Assembly: GCA_050084515.1 (NCBI GenBank)
Contig: CM114271.1
Span: 15,376,001-15,440,000, forward strand
Length of the DNA stretch: 64,000 nt
From: Blasia pusilla
Taxonomy: Eukaryota; Marchantiophyta; Marchantiopsida; Blasiales
Direction of reading: 5' to 3'
Shown: positions 58,784-64,000 of the stretch, one piece after another
How the letters are laid out: each line of letters begins with the position of its first letter
Numbering within the stretch: the first letter of the stretch is position 1
Notes under the pieces: model-generated
The model's input: the letters and a program-made list of their open reading frames with translations, nothing else
Told to the model about the DNA's origin: nothing
Databases searched by the model: none
Program-made: the position numbers and the translations under genes

Positions 58784-61700
58784 TGTGGGCCAGCCTAGGA
58801 TGGCACTACCCACATTTGTGAGTTTTCCCTCGTCACATGCCTACATGGAAGGTGGTCCTGGGCTTGTATGGGATTCTCATGTGCGATAGTTGGTGGAGCC
58901 TAACGCTGATGAGAGAGAGCATGCGATGGGATTTGCTACTGGTGTGACAGCAGTTGCTTCCATTTATGAGGCTTCATGACGTCATGTGTTGGGTCAAGCC
59001 ATGGACCTGAATTGTTTGAATTGGATTTTGAGTCTTGGTATGGCCGAGCAGCGTTGACTTCGGATTATGTCTGTGGATCTTCCACCCTTTGTGATGAGCT
59101 CGATGGCTACCGGGACGGTAGAGGCATCAGCTGGGGGCGAGGAGAGTAGTATTTTGCATCCTTGGAGTAAATGGGATGTAATGGCTGGGCATGTGGAGTT
59201 GGTTGCTCATGCTGGTGGAGGAGTTATTTGCTCAGATGATGGTGTAGCTAAGGGTGTACCATCTTTTGAGGGGGTTGTGTAGCAGCCAATAGCGTTGTCC
59301 TCTTCCTCTAGTGTGCCAGTGGAGGAGGCTTGGGAGCCATTACTTGGGCCCAAGCTTACGGGAGGTGAGAAACGACGCTTGACACAGTTCCTACGTGCTT
59401 ATAAGAGTTGTTTTGCCTTTAGCATGAAGGAGTTGGATGCTTTGGTTCGACCCGGTATACGGATTGATTTGGCTAGTATTATGCCAATATTTCGTCGTCC
59501 CTACCGATATAGTGATATGGAGAGGGACCTGATTCAAAGTAGGACGTTGGACCTGTTGGAGGCTGGATTAGTGGAGTTATCGCATGGAGAGTATGCATCA
59601 GCCATTGTCATGCCTGCTAAAAAGGATATGCATGGCAACTACACGGATAGGCGGATGTGTAGAGATTACCGTCTTATCAATCGGCAGACCAAGGCCGATA
59701 GGTATGCCATGCCTACACGTGAGGAGATCTTTGATGTGGTGGGACATGCAAATATTTTCAATACTTTGGATCTTCGGGCAGGATACCATCACTTGCCGAT
59801 TCAAGAGAGTGACAAGGCCAATACAGCATTTTGGGGTGTCAACTCTCATGACAAGGATTGTTTGTACTAGTGGAAGAATTTTTACCCTTTGGGTTGAAGG
59901 ATGCATCTGCCGAGTTTCAGAGAGTGATGGATAGGATCCTAGCAGGGTTGGATTTTGTTCGGTGTTACATTGATGATATCTTGGTGTTGAGTAACACGGT
60001 GGAGGAGCATCAGATACATTTGCAGATTGTCTTTGAGCCGTTGAAAGCTCATGGTCTACGTTTGCATCCAGGAAAGTGTAAGTTCTTCCATAAGAATGTT
60101 GAGTACTTGGGTCATGTGATCTATCTAGGTGGTTTGGGAGTTCAGCAAGCAAAGGTAGAGGCTATTGCACTTATTCCCCGTCCGGTAGATGTGAGAGTAA
60201 AGTTCGGGCATTCATGGGATTGGCAAACTACTATCAGAGGTATGTGAAGGGATTTAGTGCTATGGCAAAGCCTTTGAACCAATTTCTGAAATCAGATCAA
60301 GAGTGGCACTGGGGAGATGATAAGGAAAGAGCTTTTGTGGAGCTCAAGGCCCAATTGGTGGCTGCGCCTATCTTGAGGAGACCTATCACAGGGCGCCCAT
60401 TTCAGTTACACACTGCTTGGAGTAGGTTGGGACTTGGAGCGGTGTTGACACAACATGATGATGAGCACATGGAGTTTGTGGTGGCCTATGCAAGTTGTTC
60501 GAATAATGCAGCGGAGTCGCGCTATAGTTCATATGAGGGAGAGTGCTTGGCAGTAGTGTGGGTTGTGGCACACTTTAGGTGTTACTTGTTTGGCACACAG
60601 TTTACTCTTGTTACTGATCACCAGCCGCTCAAGTGGTTGAAGGAGTCTGACAAGCTTACAGGGAAGCTTGCACAATGGGCTCTTATCTTACAAGAGTATG
60701 ACTTCCAGGTGGTACATAGACCTGGAGTTGCCAACCTTGATGCTGATGGGTTGAGTAGGAACCCATGTACAATCAGCCAAGAGGATGCAAGTGGGGCTAG
60801 ATGGCATGGCAAGGTTGATGAGGAGATGGTGCCAGGTTGGCATGCATCCGCCTTTTTTTATGTTGGTTAGGGGTGGACTCTAGTATGGAGGACCACATGA
60901 CATCTTACTCTAGTCTAAGAGTAGATGGCCAGCCTTCACATCCTAAGGTTGGAGATGGTGGTACGGATCAGCGTGATATTCATGATAATGCGTTGGTGTT
61001 GGAGTTCCTACAGACCAGAAGGGTGCCAGACATAGTGAGTGCTAAGGAGCGAGACTGTGTTCTTCAACGTGCTAAGAGGTATCGATCAGAGGGAACACAT
61101 ATTCTCCAGGTGTGGGAGGATGGTAGAGTACGATTAGTGCCGCATTTGGCTCAAAGAGAGCGCATTGTGCGACATGCCCATGAGGAGTTGGGACCTTTTG
61201 GGGTAAAGCGTACATATAGCTTACTCCTTGGTCAATATTGGTGGCATGGCATGCATACTCAGGTGCAGTATTTGGTATCACGTTGTATGGTTTGTGACCG
61301 GGTGAGGGCATCATTCAATGCCCCTACACCACAATTACACCCCTTGCCTATTATAGGGTTGGGTTACCATTGGAGTGTGGACTTTGCGAGACCGTTACTC
61401 TTGACTGTACGACATCATCGATATGTGTTGGTGATGGTGGAGCACTTCTCCAAGTGGATTGAGTTGGTGGCATCACCTGACAAGGCAAGTGAGGGTATAA
61501 CGTATGCGTTTCTTGATAGAGTGCTTAGTCATTTTGGTGCACCAGCTGAAGTGTTGACCGACCAGGATACACAGTTTGAGGGTGAGTTTCAAGTCTTGTG
61601 TGACAAGGCATTGATCGATCATCGGAACACGTCTCAAGATCATCCAGAGGCGGATGGTTTGGCTGAGCGTGTGATTTAGAGGGTGAAGAGGGCATTGCGC

Positions 61701-62417
61701 AAGTATGGCCTACAAAAGGGGCATCTTGGAGACTGGGATATTCAATTGCCATGGTTAGCCATGGGATATAGGTTCAGTTGCCAAGCATCCTTGGCTTCCT
61801 TCTCACCTTATTTTATGTTATACGGCCGAGATCTAGACTTGCCAGCAGCAGTTTGTCGGGAGTCTAGTGAGGTGGTGAACCTTTATGACCCAGAGATGTG
61901 GATGAGAGTGTGTTCTCAGCGAGCAGAGCTCTTTGGGAGAGTCATGCCAACAGCCTTTGAGAATCTTGCCATTGCTCAACACAGAGATACGTTGCGGTAT
62001 GCATCCATTCGGGGTGGAGATTATCGACCATCGATTCATAGGTTCCATGTGGGGGACTATGTCTATTTGTAGCAGATTGCACCGAAAACATTGGATGTGA
62101 CGGCAGACCGCACTATTTTATGAATGCGCAAGGTGTTAGCTTATGGAGTTCTCATGTTAGAGGGTCGTGATGGAGTTTTTTGGAAGGACCATGTGCATAA
62201 TTGTGCGCCATGCCATCTTCCAAATGTGGATGGTATTGTTGACCCAAGCTTAGCCATGATACGTGCTAGCTTGAGGTGCATGTTGTGTGGATCTGCAAGT
62301 AACGCAACCCGTATGTTGGTGTGTGATCGGTATTCTAGGGGTTGGCACATGATGTGTTTGACTCCACGTATGGATGTTGTTCCTATTGGAAGGGGGGTTT
62401 GTCCTCGATGTACTTAG
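58784..62417 (+). pseudogene. Ty3/gypsy pol relic with C-terminal PHD-like finger
   Basis: The order RT, RNase H, integrase is Ty3/gypsy type. RT: VMPAKKDMHGNY and CRDYRLIN (59610-59690), RCYIDDILVLS with the catalytic YIDD (59960). RNase H: YSSYEGECLAVVW, TDHQPLKWL (60520-60650). Integrase: zinc finger with RCMVC (61283), where the second His is Pro; Asp in WSVDFA (61375); Asp in VLTDQDTQF (61555); Glu in DGLAERV (61660). The C-terminal extension at 62270-62415 reads RCMLCGSASN, MLVCDRYSRGWHMMCL and CPRCT: C4HC3 PHD spacing with the fourth Cys changed to Tyr. Frames 59295-59870, 59858-60247, 60214-60870, 60837-61679, 61683-62072 and 62124-62417 are split by stops and shifts. No LTR, gag or protease is visible. 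Confidence 0.9.
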
Positions 62418-62593
62418 GAGAGGTAGATGACTTGATCTTTGCATGATATGGATTACAGATAGGTGACTAACGATGGGGCAACCTAGCACCTGGCCTTCTG
62501 ATTCGTGCACCCAAGAAGGTGTATAGCATGTAGTAGATGTATAGGGCTACTTGGGAGTTAGAGGGACCTAACCGCCAGTTATGGGGGCGAGTT

Positions 62594-63173
62594 GTGATAC
62601 ACTTGTGTTTGTGGATGCTCTCGTCTATGTTATGTATGTATGTGAGTATGGTATGTCAGCGATGTATGTTGTATGACGATGTGGATTCGCACGACATTTG
62701 TCATGACCATACGGATTATGTCGTAGAGTTTAGTGTGCTAGTAGAGGCCATACCTTATGTAGGCCGTAGTGTCTAGGTAGAGATGCAGTTTCATACATAG
62801 GGTTGGGGGTTACTCAGTTGAGGGTGACTTTTCTAGTAGGGCCCGCTCTTAGGTTGGAGGATATAGTGTGGAGTGCACTCAAAGAACAGTTAGTTCTTTG
62901 AGTTGAGCCTGTTGCGTTGGGAGTTAGCCTTGGTAGTGAGTAGAGCTCTTGGCTATGGTGGTTCCCGTAAGCTTCGACCTGGATTCTCCCATCGTGGAGT
63001 GGGTTTGGCTCGATTGTACATGATTCTATATGTGTTTTATGACAGTAAGCCTTTCACGGATTTCAATTGTGGTACACTTGTGTTTGTGTATGCTCTCGTC
63101 TATGTTATGTATGTATGTGAGTATGGTATGTCAGCAATGTATGTTGTATGACGATGTGGATTCGCACGACATT
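62594..63173 (+). repeat. Two direct copies of about 105 bp behind the gypsy relic
   Basis: Copies at 62594-62699 and 63069-63173 are nearly identical over their length (tacacttgtgtttgtg..gattcgcacgacatt). The second copy ends at the point where gypsy-like sequence gives way to AT-rich DNA. They may be parts of an LTR or of the 3' untranslated region. Confidence 0.85.
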
Positions 63174-64000
63174 CTTCCAAATGGAAAGCTCCAAAAATGA
63201 TTCAAAATAGGAGAAAGAATTTGATTGGAAAGGCCATTTATATTGTTATTTTTCTAAGTCTTAAGGAATTGAAAATACATTATAGATGCAGTGTAACTTT
63301 TTCCAATGTTAAAATTAGCCTTTCCCTTAAGATGTCATACATTCTCATCAAGACTTGCTCATAATTTGTTGGTTGTTTTAATTTTCTCCTCCTTTGTTTC
63401 TAGGATTATTTTGTTAATAAACCTAGTTGTCATGCATTGCACAAGCCATTAAACTGGTGTGTATGAATAGAGTTTATTTAATTATGGGGAAAATTGATTC
63501 ATAAGTCATATCTACCAAGAGCGGTTGTTAAATTTACAAAGTATGATTTATTACACATGCACACCTACTTATTTAGTAAATGTATTGTGCATGTGAAACA
63601 TATGTTATTATAATAATAAGGACAAGTCGTCTATACAAATACTTAGGAAGGGATCATTATGGAAATCAAACAAACTCATTTAGAAAGTGGCAAATTAGAA
63701 ATGACAAGTTTTTTTAAAGGCTTTTGTTCTACTTTTTTGTTGGCCCTTAGTAGGCTAGTATCCCCCCTACTTCGGCTTAAGTAACACGAAAGTGTAAATG
63801 AAATATTGGGCACATAGATTTTCTAGCAAGACCAATTTTCCTCCCATGAAATGCAAGCAATAATTTATTCTCTAAACTTTTTTTCAACTATTTTGCAAAT
63901 TTTACTAAGAAATTACTTTTTCCAACTCATTTCAAAAAATTCAAAATTTTCCAAAATCCTAAAATTTTGGCAACTAAGTTGCTTACACAAAAAACCGAAT
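63174..64000. other. AT-rich intergenic DNA to the window end
   Basis: No gene or repeat was recognised. Confidence 0.5.

Noticed and set aside
1-64000. CRISPR array or bacterial operon
   Set aside because: No regularly spaced repeats with unique spacers exist. Introns and plant retroelements show a eukaryotic nuclear origin.

Overview
The window looks like nuclear DNA of a land plant. Three host genes are readable and all have plant-type products: the C-terminal part of a GPI ethanolamine-phosphate transferase (PIG-G/GPI7 type), an intronless gene for the plant-specific TPLATE-complex subunit LOLITA, and a complete 15-exon chloroplast-type glutamate-cysteine ligase (GSH1 type). GT..AG introns are short. 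The glutamate-cysteine ligase lacks one of the two redox cysteine pairs, the one described for rosids. Together with the LINE type present, this makes a seed-free vascular plant (fern or lycophyte) my best guess, at low confidence.

Layout: 1-4676 PIG-G exons (+). 7494-7937 LOLITA (-). 8-15 kb: intergenic DNA with TC microsatellites, a tRNA-derived SINE candidate and dispersed LTR-like repeats. 15.5-25.5 kb: a solo copia LTR, then a LINE copy interrupted by a full-length but dead Ty1/copia element; the LINE copy also carries an internal inversion. 25.8-34.5 kb: three more LINE fragments on the minus strand and a 143-bp Helitron with both ends visible. 35404-39669: glutamate-cysteine ligase (+), with a GA tract just before the start codon. 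40-44 kb: hairpins, a fold-back element and a hAT-like nonautonomous element. 44.8-46.6 kb: an internally deleted Helitron Rep-helicase relic, followed by unrecognised small ORFs. 47.6-56 kb: mostly AT-rich intergenic sequence with repeats. 56-58.8 kb: an LTR-like repeat hit by a second, internally deleted copy of the same copia family. 58.8-62.4 kb: a Ty3/gypsy pol relic with a PHD-like finger after the integrase.

The most unusual content is (a) a LINE family whose pieces together show an N-terminal Cys/His finger, reverse transcriptase, a CCHC motif and a PD-(D/E)XK-like endonuclease, an R2-like layout that is not the usual plant LINE type; (b) the PHD-like finger on the gypsy integrase; (c) at least eight short, tight, near-perfect hairpins with unrelated arm sequences, one of them made from LINE coding sequence; and (d) stop codons in the mobile elements that repeatedly look like C-to-T changes of CAA, CAG or CGA.

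Exon boundaries were set by reading splice sites and by remembered family conservation. No alignment or search was run.
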